A DNA stretch of 64,000 nt from Pseudomonas sp. Fl4BN1 (GCF_009908285.1 NZ_JAAARM010000004.1:124001-188000); one strand, 5' to 3'. Positions 1 through 9,195 are shown, numbered from the stretch's first letter. Numbers and translations are program-made. The notes: generated by a model not told the origin, from the letters alone.

Positions 1-1546
1 TGGCCCCAGCAGACGTCTGCTGGGCCAGGTCGCGGATGTTCATCAGATTACGGTCCACCTCACGCGCTACCGCCGCTTGCTGCTCCGAAGCACTGGCAAT
101 CACGATATTGCGCTCATTGATCAGGGTGAAGGCCGAAGCGATCTCCTCCAGCGCCTGCCCCGCCGCCTTGGCCACTTCCAGGGTCGAGCGGGCGCGGCTG
201 TTGCTCTGCTGCATGGAACTGACCGCCTGATCGGTGCCCTGCTGGATACCGCCGATCATCTGTTCGATTTCCTGGGTCGACTGCTGGGTTCGATAGGCCA
301 GGGCCCGCACCTCGTCGGCCACCACGGCAAATCCGCGCCCGGCATCCCCAGCCCGCGCCGCCTCGATGGCCGCGTTCAGCGCCAGCAAATTGGTCTGATC
401 GGCGATGGAACGGATCACCTCCAGCACCTTGCTGATGCCATAGACCTTCTGCGCCAGGTCTTCCACCTGGCTGGCATTGGCTGTCACATCCTCGGCCAGC
501 GACTCGATGGACAGCACGGTCTGACGCACCTGCTCACGCCCCTGCTGGGCGATCCGGTCGGACTCCCGGGAGGCCTCGGACGTGGCCACCGCGTTGCTGG
601 CCACCTCTTCCACTGCCGCGGTCATCTGATTCACCGCGGTGGCGGCCTGTTCGATCTCCAGGCTCTGCTGATGCAAGCCACGGGTCGCATCCTCGGTGAC
701 GCAACTGAGCTCCTCCGAGGCCGAGGCCAACTGGCTGGAAGAGTCGGAGATGCGCCGGATGGTTTCCCTCAGGCTCTGCTGCATGGCCTTGAGCGCCTGC
801 AACAGCCGCGCCGGCTCGTCCTTGCCGCTCACCGTGATATCACCGGTCAGGTCACCGCCGGCCACCACCTCAGCCACATTCAACGACTGCGCCAGCGGCA
901 GGACGATGCTCCGGGTCAACAACAGCGCCAAGCCAATGGTCACCAGCGCCGCCAGCACAATCATCGCCACCACCCAGACCCGCGATTTGCTGAACACCGC
1001 CTGGGCCAGATCGGTGGCGCGGGTCGCACTCTGCTTGTTCAACTCGATCAGCTCGTGCAGGGTCGCAGCCATTTCATCGGCCAACTGGTTCATCTCACCG
1101 TTGACCACCTTGACCGCCTCCTCCAGCTGATTCTGCCCGGAGAACGCCATGACCTGGGCCTGACGTTGCAGGTACTGTTTTTCTATGGCTTTAAAACGAT
1201 CGAACAGGACTCGCTCCTGGGGCAGCACAATCAGCGACTCATAGCGCCCCTGAGCGACGCCCAGGCCATTCTTGATGTCGTTGATCTTGCTTTCGTTCTG
1301 GGCAATCGCCTGCGGGTCGCGATTGATCAGCAGACGCAGGGTCAGGGCGCGAATGCGCAGCAGGTCCTGGTTCATGTCACCGACGGACATGACGCTGGGC
1401 AGCCAATTGCTTTCCACCTCATCGGATTGCTCGCGCATGTTGGCCATCTGCATCAGGGCGAATATCCCCAGGGCAAACACCATCAGCGCCAGCAAACCGA
1501 AACCCAGGCTTGCGCGAGGCGCAATATTGAGACTTCTGAGACTCAT
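1..1546 (-). CDS. Methyl-accepting chemotaxis protein (C-terminus beyond window)
   Basis: This chemoreceptor senses a ligand or cell state and controls the CheA/CheW array at the inner membrane. The first 515 codons lie in the window; the stop codon lies beyond base 1. Reading from the ATG at 1546, an N-terminal membrane helix (about residues 13-33) is followed by a helical periplasmic 4HB-type sensor of about 150 residues. A second membrane helix, a HAMP linker (near '[10 protein letters not shown]') and the long coiled-coil signalling domain follow. The conserved hairpin tip, with '[15 protein letters not shown]' at roughly residues 398-412, is intact. AGAGGA just upstream of the ATG supports the start. 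The gene is monocistronic on its left side as far as can be seen. The ligand cannot be inferred. Confidence 0.95.
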   Translation of the reverse strand, partial: MSLRSLNIAPRASLGFGLLALMVFALGIFALMQMANMREQSDEVESNWLPSVMSVGDMNQDLLRIRALTLRLLINRDPQAIAQNESKINDIKNGLGVAQGRYESLIVLPQERVLFDRFKAIEKQYLQRQAQVMAFSGQNQLEEAVKVVNGEMNQLADEMAATLHELIELNKQSATRATDLAQAVFSKSRVWVVAMIVLAALVTIGLALLLTRSIVLPLAQSLNVAEVVAGGDLTGDITVSGKDEPARLLQALKAMQQSLRETIRRISDSSSQLASASEELSCVTEDATRGLHQQSLEIEQAATAVNQMTAAVEEVASNAVATSEASRESDRIAQQGREQVRQTVLSIESLAEDVTANASQVEDLAQKVYGISKVLEVIRSIADQTNLLALNAAIEAARAGDAGRGFAVVADEVRALAYRTQQSTQEIEQMIGGIQQGTDQAVSSMQQSNSRARSTLEVAKAAGQALEEIASAFTLINERNIVIASASEQQAAVAREVDRNLMNIRDLAQQTSAGA

Positions 1547-1685
1547 TCCTCTGGCTCCTTCCTAGAGCGCTGCAAAGCCTTGCAGCAGGTTGCTCTTAGA
1601 CGGTATCGGGCCGGCGGAAATTTGCGTAAGACAAAAACGTGATATCAAAACGCCCTAGCACTTCGATACCAGGGCATGAAACGAT

Positions 1686-2150
1686 TCAGCGCACAGAAAA
1701 TCGCTGTTGTGCCAACAAACGGTCACCTTGGAAGACCATGAAATGCCACTCGCCGGGAACCACTTCATGGTTTTCGGTGAACTCGTAGGCCATCACATCC
1801 TGAGGCGCATTGGGCACCAGCTTCTGGGTGATCTCGAACTTGTCGTGACGCACACCGTCCGGCGTACGGATGCCCGGAGTCAGGTAAAGCAGAGTCAGGG
1901 GCTGATCTCCGGCGACCTTGCCCAGCAGTTGGTAACGCATGCCGAACTTGGTCCCGAGCCGGGCCGGAATCACCTCTGTCTGCTGGATCGTCTCATTGCT
2001 GCGACGCAACACCCGCTCCCCCGATTGCAGCTCGGCCTTGGGCCCTTCGAACACGCCATGTTCCACAGGGCCTTCGAGACGAACCTCGGCACTGGCCAAA
2101 CCACTGAAGATCATCAGCGCTACCAGTGCGCTTGAACGAGTGAAGTGCAT
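1686..2150 (-). CDS. DUF3859 domain-containing exported protein
   Basis: This is a 154-residue protein of unknown function. An N-terminal signal peptide (MHFTRSSALVALMIFSGLASA, cleavage expected after residue 21) sends it to the periplasm. The rest is a predicted beta-rich domain ending in 'GEWHFMVFQGDRLLAQQRFSV', which matches my memory of the DUF3859 family, where one such domain fills the whole protein. The start is supported by GGAGCGTGAT directly before the ATG. A weak hairpin with GCCCT/AGGGC arms (1652-1675) lies past the stop and may end the transcript. No neighbour suggests a role. Confidence 0.8.
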   Translation of the reverse strand: MHFTRSSALVALMIFSGLASAEVRLEGPVEHGVFEGPKAELQSGERVLRRSNETIQQTEVIPARLGTKFGMRYQLLGKVAGDQPLTLLYLTPGIRTPDGVRHDKFEITQKLVPNAPQDVMAYEFTENHEVVPGEWHFMVFQGDRLLAQQRFSVR

Positions 2151-2404
2151 ATCACGCTCCTTGATTGAGATGGCGCGAGCTTATGAAGCAGGCGTGACAG
2201 GCTGATGACAGTCTGTCGCGCCCAATGATTCGGGAGCCACCAGAAGCATCAGTCGGCGAGCCGGCGGCTCCACATCGATGCTGGATAGAACGCAGCACCA
2301 CGCCGCAGGCACGGAAAAAAGAGCAACGCACGCGCCTGGAGATGCTCTATAACTCCAGCACCTTCAACGCCTGATCCCAGTTTCTTCACTGCCTGAGGTT
2401 TGCC

Positions 2405-2821
2405 ATGACTATTACCGTCAATACCGAGTCCAGCGACAGCTACCGCCACAGCATCCAGGTCGACGACCATCAATTGTTCGCCGATCTGCCTACGTCCGCT
2501 GGCGGCGAAGGTACCGCGCCCGAACCCCATGATTACTTCGACGCCGCCCTGGGTGCCTGCAAGGCCCTGACCCTGAAGCTCTACGCGCAGAAGAAAAACA
2601 TCCCGCTCACCGGGGTCACGGTGGAGATCAAGCACGACAACAGTGAAGAGCAGAAAGGCAAGTACGCCCTGCACGTGAAGCTGACCCTCAAGGGCGTGCT
2701 CAGCGACGCCCAGCGCGATGAACTGCATCGCGTGGCTGACCGCTGCCCGATCCACAAACTGATGACCACCAGCGAAGTCAGCATCGAAACCCATCTCAGC
2801 GAAGGCACCTTCAGCCAGTAG
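2405..2821 (+). CDS. OsmC family protein
   Basis: This 138-residue protein has the usual length for the OsmC/YhfA peroxiredoxin-like fold. Family members reduce organic hydroperoxides with a pair of cysteines. Both are present here: Cys52 in 'LGACKALTL' at the start of the central helix and Cys114 in 'DRCPIHK'. The protein resembles the YhfA-type branch more than Ohr. It should be cytoplasmic and dimeric. It is followed 62 bp later by a pirin-family gene on the same strand, and the two may be cotranscribed as a small stress-related unit. The peroxidase activity is inferred from family membership. Confidence 0.85.
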   Translation: MTITVNTESSDSYRHSIQVDDHQLFADLPTSAGGEGTAPEPHDYFDAALGACKALTLKLYAQKKNIPLTGVTVEIKHDNSEEQKGKYALHVKLTLKGVLSDAQRDELHRVADRCPIHKLMTTSEVSIETHLSEGTFSQ

Positions 2822-2883
2822 CGGCAAGGGCTGCGCAAGCGGGTTATGCTCCCGGGCATAACCCGATCAGCCTGGAATCCGCC

Positions 2884-3756
2884 ATGAACTCTCCCCTCGT
2901 GATCCGTCCCCGCATCGAGGACGTTGAAGGCCAGCCCATCCTGCGCCCCTTGCCGTCGGCCCAATGCCGCAGCGTCGGACCTTTCGTATTCTTCGACCAT
3001 ATGCTGGAAACCGCCTACCCGGCGGGCAAGGGCATGAACATTCGCCAGCATCCGCATATCGGCCTGTCCACCCTCACCTACCTGTTCAATGGGCAGATCC
3101 AGCATAAGGACAGCCTTGGCTCGGACCAGATCGTGCAAGCCGGGGATGTCAGCTGGATGACCGCCGGCAGCGCCATCGCCCACGTCGAACGCACACCCGA
3201 GGCGTTGCTGGCCGAGGACTTCGAGATGCATGGACTCCAGGTCTGGCTGGCGTCGCCCAAGGAGCATGAACAGGGGCCTGGGCACTACAGTCATCACCCC
3301 GCCGCCACACTGCCAGTGAGCGACAACCTCGGGGTGGCAATCCGCATGATTGCAGGCACGGGATTTTGCCTGGAGTCTCCGGTGCCGGTGCTCTCCCCGA
3401 CCCTGTACGCCGAGTTGCGATTACAGACCGCCACCAGCCTGCTGATTCCTACCGAACATCAGCAGCGCGCGCTGTATGTACTCGACGGCGAAGCACAGCT
3501 GGACGGCGAGCCATTGCCCCTGCACTCGCTGGTGGTGTTGCCGGAGGGAGAAAACGCCACGCTGTTCGCCGAGAGCGATTGCCATGCGGTACTGATCGGC
3601 GGTGCGCCCCTGGACGGGCCGCGACGGATCAACTGGAACTTTGTTGCCAGCGACCCGCTGTTGATCAATGAAGCACGCAGGCGCTGGGAGGCCGGGGACT
3701 GGCCGCAGGTGCCGGGAGAAAACGAGCGCATCGAACTGCCCCCTTCCCGCCACTGA
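2884..3756 (+). CDS. Pirin family protein (bicupin)
   Basis: This 290-residue bicupin has the metal-binding residues of pirins in the N-terminal cupin: His56 and His58 in 'QHPHIGLSTLTYLF', and His100 and Glu102 in 'AIAHVE'. The C-terminal cupin (about residues 180-280) carries the usual 'RRINWNFVAS' tail motif. Bacterial relatives include quercetinase-like YhhW and regulators of pyruvate metabolism, so the exact role is open. The start has a weak GGAAT ribosome site. A REP pair begins 3 bp after the stop codon. Confidence 0.87.
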   Translation: MNSPLVIRPRIEDVEGQPILRPLPSAQCRSVGPFVFFDHMLETAYPAGKGMNIRQHPHIGLSTLTYLFNGQIQHKDSLGSDQIVQAGDVSWMTAGSAIAHVERTPEALLAEDFEMHGLQVWLASPKEHEQGPGHYSHHPAATLPVSDNLGVAIRMIAGTGFCLESPVPVLSPTLYAELRLQTATSLLIPTEHQQRALYVLDGEAQLDGEPLPLHSLVVLPEGENATLFAESDCHAVLIGGAPLDGPRRINWNFVASDPLLINEARRRWEAGDWPQVPGENERIELPPSRH

Positions 3757-3759
3757 TCC

Positions 3760-3842
3760 GTAGGAGCCGGCTTGCCGGCGAACAGGCCCGTGAGTCTGGT
3801 GTTGCTCTCACTGACGCCTTCGCTGGCAAGCCAGCTCCTACA
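3760..3842. repeat. REP pair (inverted)
   Basis: Two head-to-head copies of the Pseudomonas REP element lie here: GTAGGAGCCGGCTTGCCGGCGAA on the plus strand from 3760, and its complement ending at 3841. They flank about 33 bp of unrelated sequence. The pair sits between the converging pirin and hydrolase genes and could form a long hairpin that ends or stabilises both transcripts. A near-identical pair occurs at 39766-39846. Confidence 0.85.
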
Positions 3843-3858
3843 GGGCCAGGGGTTGCGG

Positions 3859-4587
3859 TCAGTCCTGGAATACTTCGTCCAGCAGGTAGTGCATGGTGGC
3901 GAAGGCCCGGGCAGACGTCTTGGCGTCGTACATCATCTTGCCCGGGACATTGGCATGGGGGTCGGTGAAGGAATGCACCGCACCGCCGTAGCTGACCAAC
4001 TGCCAGTCAACCCCCGCCGCATCCATTTCCGCCTCAAAGGCCGGTAGTTGCTCCTTGGCCACCAGAGGATCGGCGGCACCATGCAGCACCAGCACCGAGC
4101 CGTTGATGTTCTGCGCATCAGCCGGATTGGGAGTATCCAGGGTTCCATGGAAGGACACCGCAGCCTTGACCGGCGCGCCATCGCGAGCCAGCTCCAGGGC
4201 ACAGCAGCCGCCGAAGCAGAAACCGAAGGTGGCCAGCTTTGAGGTGTCCACAGCCGCTTCAACCTGGCTTTGCAAGGCCGCAAACGCCGCCTGCATGCGC
4301 TTGCGCAACAGCGCCCGGTCATTCTTCAGCGGCATCATCGCGGCACCCGCCTGATTGGCATCGCTGGGACGATTCGACTGGCCGTACAGGTCGGCAATCA
4401 ACACCACATATCCCTTGGCCGCCACCGACTCGGCGATTTTCTCCGCGCCGGCGCTGATACCCATCCAGTTCGGCGCCATCAGCAACCCCGGGCGCGCGCC
4501 CTGATGTGCGGCATCGAATGCCAGGCGCCCCTCATAAGGCTCGCCATCAATCTGATAGACCACGGAACGTACAGTGATTTGACTCAT
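3859..4587 (-). CDS. Dienelactone hydrolase family protein
   Basis: This is a 242-residue cytoplasmic alpha/beta hydrolase. The family cleaves dienelactones or other small esters and lactones with a Cys-Asp-His triad. The triad is visible as Cys124 in 'GFCFGG', Asp173 in 'HGAADPLV' and His205 in 'GGAVHSFTDP'. Length and motif spacing match the family. GGAGAAG precedes the start codon. There is no aromatic-catabolic operon around it, so a dienelactone substrate is unlikely to be its main one. It lies downstream of htpG but is separated from it by a strong terminator. Confidence 0.88.
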   Translation of the reverse strand: MSQITVRSVVYQIDGEPYEGRLAFDAAHQGARPGLLMAPNWMGISAGAEKIAESVAAKGYVVLIADLYGQSNRPSDANQAGAAMMPLKNDRALLRKRMQAAFAALQSQVEAAVDTSKLATFGFCFGGCCALELARDGAPVKAAVSFHGTLDTPNPADAQNINGSVLVLHGAADPLVAKEQLPAFEAEMDAAGVDWQLVSYGGAVHSFTDPHANVPGKMMYDAKTSARAFATMHYLLDEVFQD

Positions 4588-4622
4588 GGTTCAGCTTCTC
4601 CAGTAGGGGGACACCAGAATGA

Positions 4623-4646
4623 AAAAACCCGCCGAAGCGGGTTTTT
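4623..4646 (-). terminator. Rho-independent terminator after htpG
   Basis: A ten-base-pair hairpin, AAAAACCCGC, with a CGAA (TTCG on the minus strand) loop and an AT-rich base, runs into a T-run on the minus strand. It lies 13 bp past the htpG stop and upstream of the hydrolase gene. Confidence 0.9.
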
Positions 4647-4658
4647 CTTGCAACGCGG

Positions 4659-6563
4659 TTAAACCGACAGTTCAACCAGCAGCTTGTTCAGCCGGCGCAC
4701 ATAGGCCGCCGGATCCTTCAAGCTGTCGCCGGCCGCCAGGGCCGCCTGATCGAAGAGGATGTGCGACAGGTCGCCAAACCGCTCTTCGCTCTGCTCGCTG
4801 TCGAGTTTCTCGATCAGCGGGTGGCTCGGGTTGAATTCGAAGATCGGCTTGGAATCCGGAACCTTCTGCCCGCTGGCTTCGAGGATCTGGCGCATTTGCA
4901 GCCCCAGGTCCTGCTCGCCAATGGCGAGGATCGCCGGCGAGTCGGTCAGACGGTGGGAAACCCGCACTTCGCTGACGCTCTCGCCCAGGGCAGTCTTGAT
5001 CCGCTCCACCAGGCCTTCCTTGGTCTTGGCGACTTCCTCGGCAGCCTTTTTGTCCTCTTCCGAGTCCAGGTTGCCCAGGTCCAGGTCACCACGAGCCACG
5101 TCGACAAAGTTCTTGCCGTCGAACTCGCTGAGGTAGCTCATCAGCCACTCGTCGATGCGGTCGGTGAGCAGCAGCACTTCGATGCCTTTCTTGCGGAAGA
5201 CTTCCAGGTGCGGGCTGTTCTTGACCTGCGCGTAGGTTTCGCCGGTCAGGTAGTAGATCTTGTCCTGACCTTCCTTGGCGCGAGCCAGGTAGTCGGCCAG
5301 GGACACCGCTTGCTCACCGTCATCACCCTGCGTGGAGGCGAAGCGCAGCAGGCCGGCGATTTTTTCCTTGTTGGAGAAATCTTCTGCCGGGCCTTCTTTC
5401 ATCACCTGACCGAAGTTTTTCCAGAAACCCTTGTATTGCTCAGGCTCGTTCTTCGCCAGTTTTTCCAGCATGTCGAGGACGCGCTTGGTCAGCGCCGACT
5501 TCATCGAATCAATGATCGGGTCTTTCTGCAGGATTTCCCGCGACACGTTCAGCGACAGGTCGTTGGAATCCACCACGCCCTTGATGAAGCGCAGGTACAA
5601 CGGCAGGAAGGACTCGGCCTGATCCATGACGAACACGCGCTGCACATAGAGCTTCAGGCCTTTCGGCGCTTCACGCTGGTACAGGTCGAACGGTGCGCGG
5701 GCCGGCACGTAGAGCAACGAGCTGTATTCCAGCTTGCCTTCGACCTTGTTGTGGCTCCAGCTCAGCGGGTTCTCGAAGTCATGGGCAATATGCTTGTAGA
5801 ACTCCTGGTATTCCTCGTCCTTGATCTCGGTACGCGGACGGGTCCACAGAGCACTGGCGCGGTTGACGGTCTCCCATTCCAGCGCAGGCTGCTCTTCGCC
5901 TTCAGCGGCAGCAGCCTCTTTCGGCAGCTCGATCGGCAGGGCAATGTGGTCGGAGTACTTCTTGATGATGTTGCGCAGGCGCCAGCCATCAGCGAACTCT
6001 TCTTCGCCGGATTTCAGGTGCAGGACGATGCGCGTACCGCGTTCGGCTTTCTCGACGGTGGCGACTTCAAAGTCGCCCTCGCCCTTGGACGACCAGTGCA
6101 CGCCTTCGCTGGCAGGCTGGCCGGCACGGCGGCTGAACACTTCAACCTGGTCGGCGACAATGAATGCCGAGTAGAAGCCGACACCGAACTGACCGATCAG
6201 GTGCGAGTCCTTTTTCTGGTCGCCGCTGAGGTTTTTCATGAAATCGGCGGTGCCGGACTTGGCGATGGTCCCCAGGTGGGTGATCACATCTTCACGGCTC
6301 ATGCCGATGCCGTTGTCTTCGAGGGTGACGGTTTTCGCGTCCTTGTCGAAGCTCACACGGATTTTCAGCTCCGCACCACCTTCCAGCAACTCAGGCTTGG
6401 ACAGGGCTTCGAAGCGCAATTTGTCTACGGCGTCAGAGGCGTTCGAGATCAATTCGCGAAGGAAGATTTCCTTGTTGGAATACAGCGAATGGATCATGAG
6501 GTGCAACAGCTGCTTCACCTCGGTCTGGAAGCCCAGGGTTTCCTTTTGAGTTTCCACACTCAT
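4659..6563 (-). CDS. htpG: Molecular chaperone HtpG (bacterial Hsp90)
   Basis: This is the ATP-dependent cytosolic chaperone of the Hsp90 family, 634 residues from the chosen start ([16 protein letters not shown]), the family's usual length. The N-terminal GHKL ATPase carries '[15 protein letters not shown]', '[11 protein letters not shown]' and '[15 protein letters not shown]'. The middle domain follows, with 'LNVSREILQ', and the C-terminal dimerisation domain ends at '[10 protein letters not shown]'. Two upstream in-frame ATGs exist (6569 and 6599), but homologues begin with MSVETQ. A sigma32-type promoter lies upstream and a strong terminator follows. Transcription is therefore expected to be monocistronic and heat-inducible. 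Confidence 0.98.
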   Translation of the reverse strand: MSVETQKETLGFQTEVKQLLHLMIHSLYSNKEIFLRELISNASDAVDKLRFEALSKPELLEGGAELKIRVSFDKDAKTVTLEDNGIGMSREDVITHLGTIAKSGTADFMKNLSGDQKKDSHLIGQFGVGFYSAFIVADQVEVFSRRAGQPASEGVHWSSKGEGDFEVATVEKAERGTRIVLHLKSGEEEFADGWRLRNIIKKYSDHIALPIELPKEAAAAEGEEQPALEWETVNRASALWTRPRTEIKDEEYQEFYKHIAHDFENPLSWSHNKVEGKLEYSSLLYVPARAPFDLYQREAPKGLKLYVQRVFVMDQAESFLPLYLRFIKGVVDSNDLSLNVSREILQKDPIIDSMKSALTKRVLDMLEKLAKNEPEQYKGFWKNFGQVMKEGPAEDFSNKEKIAGLLRFASTQGDDGEQAVSLADYLARAKEGQDKIYYLTGETYAQVKNSPHLEVFRKKGIEVLLLTDRIDEWLMSYLSEFDGKNFVDVARGDLDLGNLDSEEDKKAAEEVAKTKEGLVERIKTALGESVSEVRVSHRLTDSPAILAIGEQDLGLQMRQILEASGQKVPDSKPIFEFNPSHPLIEKLDSEQSEERFGDLSHILFDQAALAAGDSLKDPAAYVRRLNKLLVELSV

Positions 6564-6630
6564 GGTCATCAAACTCCGATCAGATGGCAGTGGCCGCATT
6601 CCGGAAGCGGAGGGCGGCGGGATGACATGA

Positions 6631-6658
6631 AAGTGGGGGTCACTTGCAGGATTTCAAG
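6631..6658 (-). promoter_or_regulatory. Sigma32 (RpoH) promoter of htpG
   Basis: On the minus strand, CTTGAAA (6658-6652) is followed after 13 bp by CCCCACTT (6638-6631). This is very close to the RpoH consensus CTTGAAA / CCCCATNT. The -35 element overlaps the last codons and stop of the upstream thioesterase gene. The predicted transcript begins near 6622, about 60 nt before the htpG start. Confidence 0.85.
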
Positions 6659-7046
6659 GGCTGGGGCTTTCTTCAATCTTGAAATGTGCGCGAGCGGTAG
6701 CTATCGGCTCATCCGCATTGCTCTGCCAGGCAGTGATCGCAACGTTGGCCACGCGCCGCCCCTGACGGCACACCTGGCAGCGAGCGAAGGTATCGCGAAA
6801 CTGACCGGCACGCAGGTAATCCAGGGAGAAGTCGATAATCTTCGGCACCCCCGGCGAGCCGGTGAAGATCAGCAGATGCAGGGCCGCCGCTAGCTCCATG
6901 AAGCCGGCGATCACGCCGCCATGCAGCGCCGGCAACAACGGGTTGCCAATGTTGTCCTTGTTGGCAGGCAGACGAAACAGCAACTCATCACCCTGCCGCG
7001 AACACTCGATACCGATCAACGCGGCATAGGGAATTTTCCCCAGCAA
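6654..7046 (-). CDS. PaaI-type hotdog thioesterase, N-terminally shortened by an in-frame TAG
   Basis: This reading frame is a PaaI-like acyl-CoA thioesterase of the hotdog fold, with 'LLPALHGGVIAGFMELAAALHLL' as the central helix and 'KIIDFSLDYLRAG' as a core strand. The natural start is almost certainly the ATG at 7106. It overlaps the stop of the upstream thioesterase as ATGA and opens MSEDLKALLD. Codon 11 of that frame is TAG (7076-7074). Downstream, only a TTG at 7046 with a poor ribosome site could restart translation, giving 130 residues without the first helix. The hotdog core itself is complete. It could be a recent pseudogene, a functional shorter protein, or a sequencing error. Confidence 0.75.
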   Translation of the reverse strand: MLGKIPYAALIGIECSRQGDELLFRLPANKDNIGNPLLPALHGGVIAGFMELAAALHLLIFTGSPGVPKIIDFSLDYLRAGQFRDTFARCQVCRQGRRVANVAITAWQSNADEPIATARAHFKIEESPSP

Positions 7047-7106
7047 CGGCCCGTAGTCACCCTGCTGGTGCGCCTAGTCCAGCAACGCCTTGAGATCTTC
7101 GCTCAT
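7047..7106 (-). other. Original 5' end of the thioesterase gene with nonsense codon
   Basis: The sequence from the ATG at 7106 reads ten sense codons, then TAG at 7076-7074, and then AHQQGDYGPLLGKIPYAAL in the same frame without any shift. A single change of CAG to TAG (Gln codon) would explain it. The upstream gene's TGA overlaps this ATG, the layout expected for coupled translation. Confidence 0.8.
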
Positions 7107-7579
7107 GGACGGCCTCCTTTGAGCGTATTGGCGAAACCCGGGCTGCCTTTGAGGCCTTTACCCATGCGCATGAAGGTGCCGACCACGTGCGCCACCGGGC
7201 GCTCCGGATCATCCTGATAAGCAAAGCCGCGGGTGAAGATCACATCCGTGGTGACGCGGTAGCACTGGGCGAAGCCATGCACATCACGATGGGGCATCGC
7301 CGGGTGCATATAGTCGATACGCAGATCCAGAGTCGGGCACACCTCGAACTCCGGCAATACACAGAGCGTGGCCATGCCACAAGCGGTGTCCATCAGCGAG
7401 GTCAAGGCACCGCCGTGGATGATTCCACTTTGCGGATCACCCACGATCTGTGGGTTGTAGGGCAGGGTCAGGGTCATGCCCTCTGTAGAGGCGCTGTGCA
7501 CCATGATGCCCAGTACCTGACAGTGGCGCAGCGCTGAAAGAAAGCGTGTAGCACGCTCAAAGATAGGGTTTTGCGCCAT
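7103..7579 (-). CDS. PaaI family thioesterase
   Basis: This 158-residue hotdog-fold thioesterase probably hydrolyses acyl- or aryl-CoA esters in the cytoplasm. The signature 'SGIIHGGALTSLMDTACGMAT' forms the central helix with the usual HGG and the Asp that acts in catalysis. 'PTLDLRIDYMHPA' is the neighbouring strand. Its stop codon overlaps the original start of the second thioesterase by 4 bp, so the pair is an operon of two related but distinct hotdog proteins, perhaps forming a heteromer. The natural substrate is unknown. Confidence 0.88.
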   Translation of the reverse strand: MAQNPIFERATRFLSALRHCQVLGIMVHSASTEGMTLTLPYNPQIVGDPQSGIIHGGALTSLMDTACGMATLCVLPEFEVCPTLDLRIDYMHPAMPHRDVHGFAQCYRVTTDVIFTRGFAYQDDPERPVAHVVGTFMRMGKGLKGSPGFANTLKGGRP

Positions 7580-7737
7580 GGCTTATGTCTCTTGTTATTG
7601 TCAGGAGTGTGCATTGAATGAAGCAGGTAAAAGTTCCGCGAAACCAACACTTAATATATCTGCGAGCCTCAAGGAACTTAAATCACAAGGCCATGATCGA
7701 AAGGCCAGTAAATATCTTCACTAAGGAGAAACACCCC

Positions 7738-7989
7738 ATGCGTAAGACTTTAGCTATTGCCCTGATGCTGACTGCCTCCCTTGGTCTGGCTGCCTGCGAC
7801 AAAAAATCCGAGGACAAAGCTCAAGATGCCAACCAACATGCTGAGCAAGCGCAACAGAAAATGAACGAAGCTCAGGATAAAGTGAACGACGCAGCCAAGG
7901 AAAATGCCGAAGCTGCCAAAGATCAGGCTGAATCCAACAAAGCGGCGGCCGAAGAAAGCGCCAAGGAAGCAGCTCCTAAAACCAACTAA
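7738..7989 (+). CDS. Small Ala/Glu/Lys-rich lipoprotein
   Basis: This is an 83-residue lipoprotein. The signal peptide ends in the lipobox LAAC, so Cys20 should be lipidated. The mature part is a single low-complexity helix rich in Ala, Lys, Glu, Asp, Gln and Asn, with no aromatic residues, likely a coiled coil. It resembles in style, but not in sequence, small envelope lipoproteins such as OprI. A strong AAGGAGA lies 7 nt before this ATG. An in-frame ATG upstream (7618) lacks such a site. A strong terminator follows the stop. The upstream region is visibly AT-richer than the surroundings. Confidence 0.8.
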   Translation: MRKTLAIALMLTASLGLAACDKKSEDKAQDANQHAEQAQQKMNEAQDKVNDAAKENAEAAKDQAESNKAAAEESAKEAAPKTN

Positions 7990-8010
7990 TTCGGTTTTAG
8001 TGCAACAAAA

Positions 8011-8039
8011 GATAAAGCCCGCCAAGTGCGGGCTTTATC
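8011..8039 (+). terminator. Rho-independent terminator after the small lipoprotein gene
   Basis: A perfect 12-bp stem (GATAAAGCCCGC and its complement) encloses a 5-nt CAAGT loop, 21 bp after the stop codon. There is no long T-run, but the stem carries AT pairs at its base. Confidence 0.8.
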
Positions 8040-8068
8040 TTGCCTGGAAGAAACTCTTACATCAGCAG

Positions 8069-8458
8069 CTAGCGAAAAGTTGGACTAAGCATCAGCAATA
8101 AGGAACACAAGAGCCCAATTGCCCAGACCAGACTTCGCTGCCAGGTCAGGTCCGCCAGGTAGCACAGCAGAAAGACGATTCGCGCCACCACGAAAGTAAT
8201 GGCCAAGGTGTCGATCAACCAGCCTTGAGTCTGGGTGGTATGCGCGATCAATACACCGACGGCAAACAGGATGAAGGCTTCGAAACTGTTCTGGTGCGCC
8301 GCCAGCGCTCGTGCACCGAGCCCCGTGAGCTGCGCCTGCTGCTGGCGAGGCAAATGGTTGTTATAACCGCCCTGCTCTTTCATGGCCTTTGCCACCGGCA
8401 TGCGCGCAATGAAAATCAGCAACGCGCTGATAAACACGCACCAGAACGGAATACTCAT
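8069..8458 (-). CDS. MAPEG family membrane protein
   Basis: This 129-residue polytopic protein has four predicted membrane helices. 'GARALAAHQNSFEAFILFAVGVLIAH' is the conserved MAPEG core, with the Arg/His/Glu residues that bind glutathione in eukaryotic members. The family covers glutathione-dependent and eicosanoid enzymes, but bacterial short members are mostly uncharacterised. The start codon overlaps the stop of the DUF599 gene (TGATG), so the two are translated as a coupled pair. Confidence 0.88.
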   Translation of the reverse strand: MSIPFWCVFISALLIFIARMPVAKAMKEQGGYNNHLPRQQQAQLTGLGARALAAHQNSFEAFILFAVGVLIAHTTQTQGWLIDTLAITFVVARIVFLLCYLADLTWQRSLVWAIGLLCSLLLMLSPTFR

Positions 8459-9195
8459 CAGCCTATCTCCTTGCTCACATCAGGCAATGGCGCCTCTGTA
8501 GGGGTATAGACCATGACATCCAGCACGTCGGAATGAAACTCACGACGATAGAGCACCAGCACTACACCGGTGCTCATCAACATAAACAGCCATGGACTGA
8601 CGAACCAGGCCAGCATGCTCATGCCGAAGTAATAGGAACGCAAACCGAAGTTGAATTGGTTGGCGGCCAGGGAGATGACCCGCGCCGCTCGTGAGGCAAA
8701 AGCTTTACGCTCCTGCTCGGACACCTGCCGCTCACCGATCATCGGTGCCGAGCCCACCAGGATCGCGGCGAAATTGTATTGGCGCATGCACCAACTGAAG
8801 GTGAAGAAGGCGTAGACAAACACCAGCGCCAGGCATAGCAACTTGATTTCCGACATGCCCTGGGATGCTTGCTGGACCATGGGAATATCTGCCAGCAGCG
8901 ACACTGCGCGCTCGGAGGCGCCGAGCACCGTAAGAATACCGGCCAGGATAATCAGAGTGCTGGAAGCAAAGAACGAAGCGTTGCGCTCCAGGTTACCAAT
9001 CACGCTGGCGTCGGCGATGCGGTTGTCCCGCAGCAGCATGCGGCGCATCCAATCCTCGCGATATAGATGCAGAACGCTGGCCAGACAGGCCGTATCGCGG
9101 CCCTTCCAGGTCGCATAGCGGGTGTAACCGCCCCAGCAGATGACAAACCACAGGGCGGCCAGGAGGTGGATCTGGTTGGCTTGGACAAACGACAT
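8458..9195 (-). CDS. DUF599 domain-containing membrane protein
   Basis: This is a 245-residue inner-membrane protein of unknown function. The chosen start (MSFVQANQIHLLAALWF) is preceded by CAGGAA; an earlier in-frame ATG would run into the terminator region. About four or five hydrophobic segments are seen: near residues 8-25, 75-95, 120-140 and two between 190 and 225. The DUF599 hallmark 'LRSYYFGMSMLAWFVSPWLFM' lies near the C-terminus. Coupling to the MAPEG gene by a one-base overlap suggests a joint membrane role, but neither protein has a firm function. Confidence 0.85.
   Translation of the reverse strand: MSFVQANQIHLLAALWFVICWGGYTRYATWKGRDTACLASVLHLYREDWMRRMLLRDNRIADASVIGNLERNASFFASSTLIILAGILTVLGASERAVSLLADIPMVQQASQGMSEIKLLCLALVFVYAFFTFSWCMRQYNFAAILVGSAPMIGERQVSEQERKAFASRAARVISLAANQFNFGLRSYYFGMSMLAWFVSPWLFMLMSTGVVLVLYRREFHSDVLDVMVYTPTEAPLPDVSKEIG

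Noticed and set aside
77..1642. Long plus-strand frame opposite the chemoreceptor gene
   Set aside because: It is the antisense frame of the receptor; the translation is His/Gln/Leu-rich with no family likeness, as are the long frames opposite htpG, sucA and sdhA.
1570..1680. Possible FliA (sigma28) promoter before the chemoreceptor
   Set aside because: A CCCGATAC box is seen on the minus strand, but the CAAATTT upstream is several bases too close for a sigma28 promoter.
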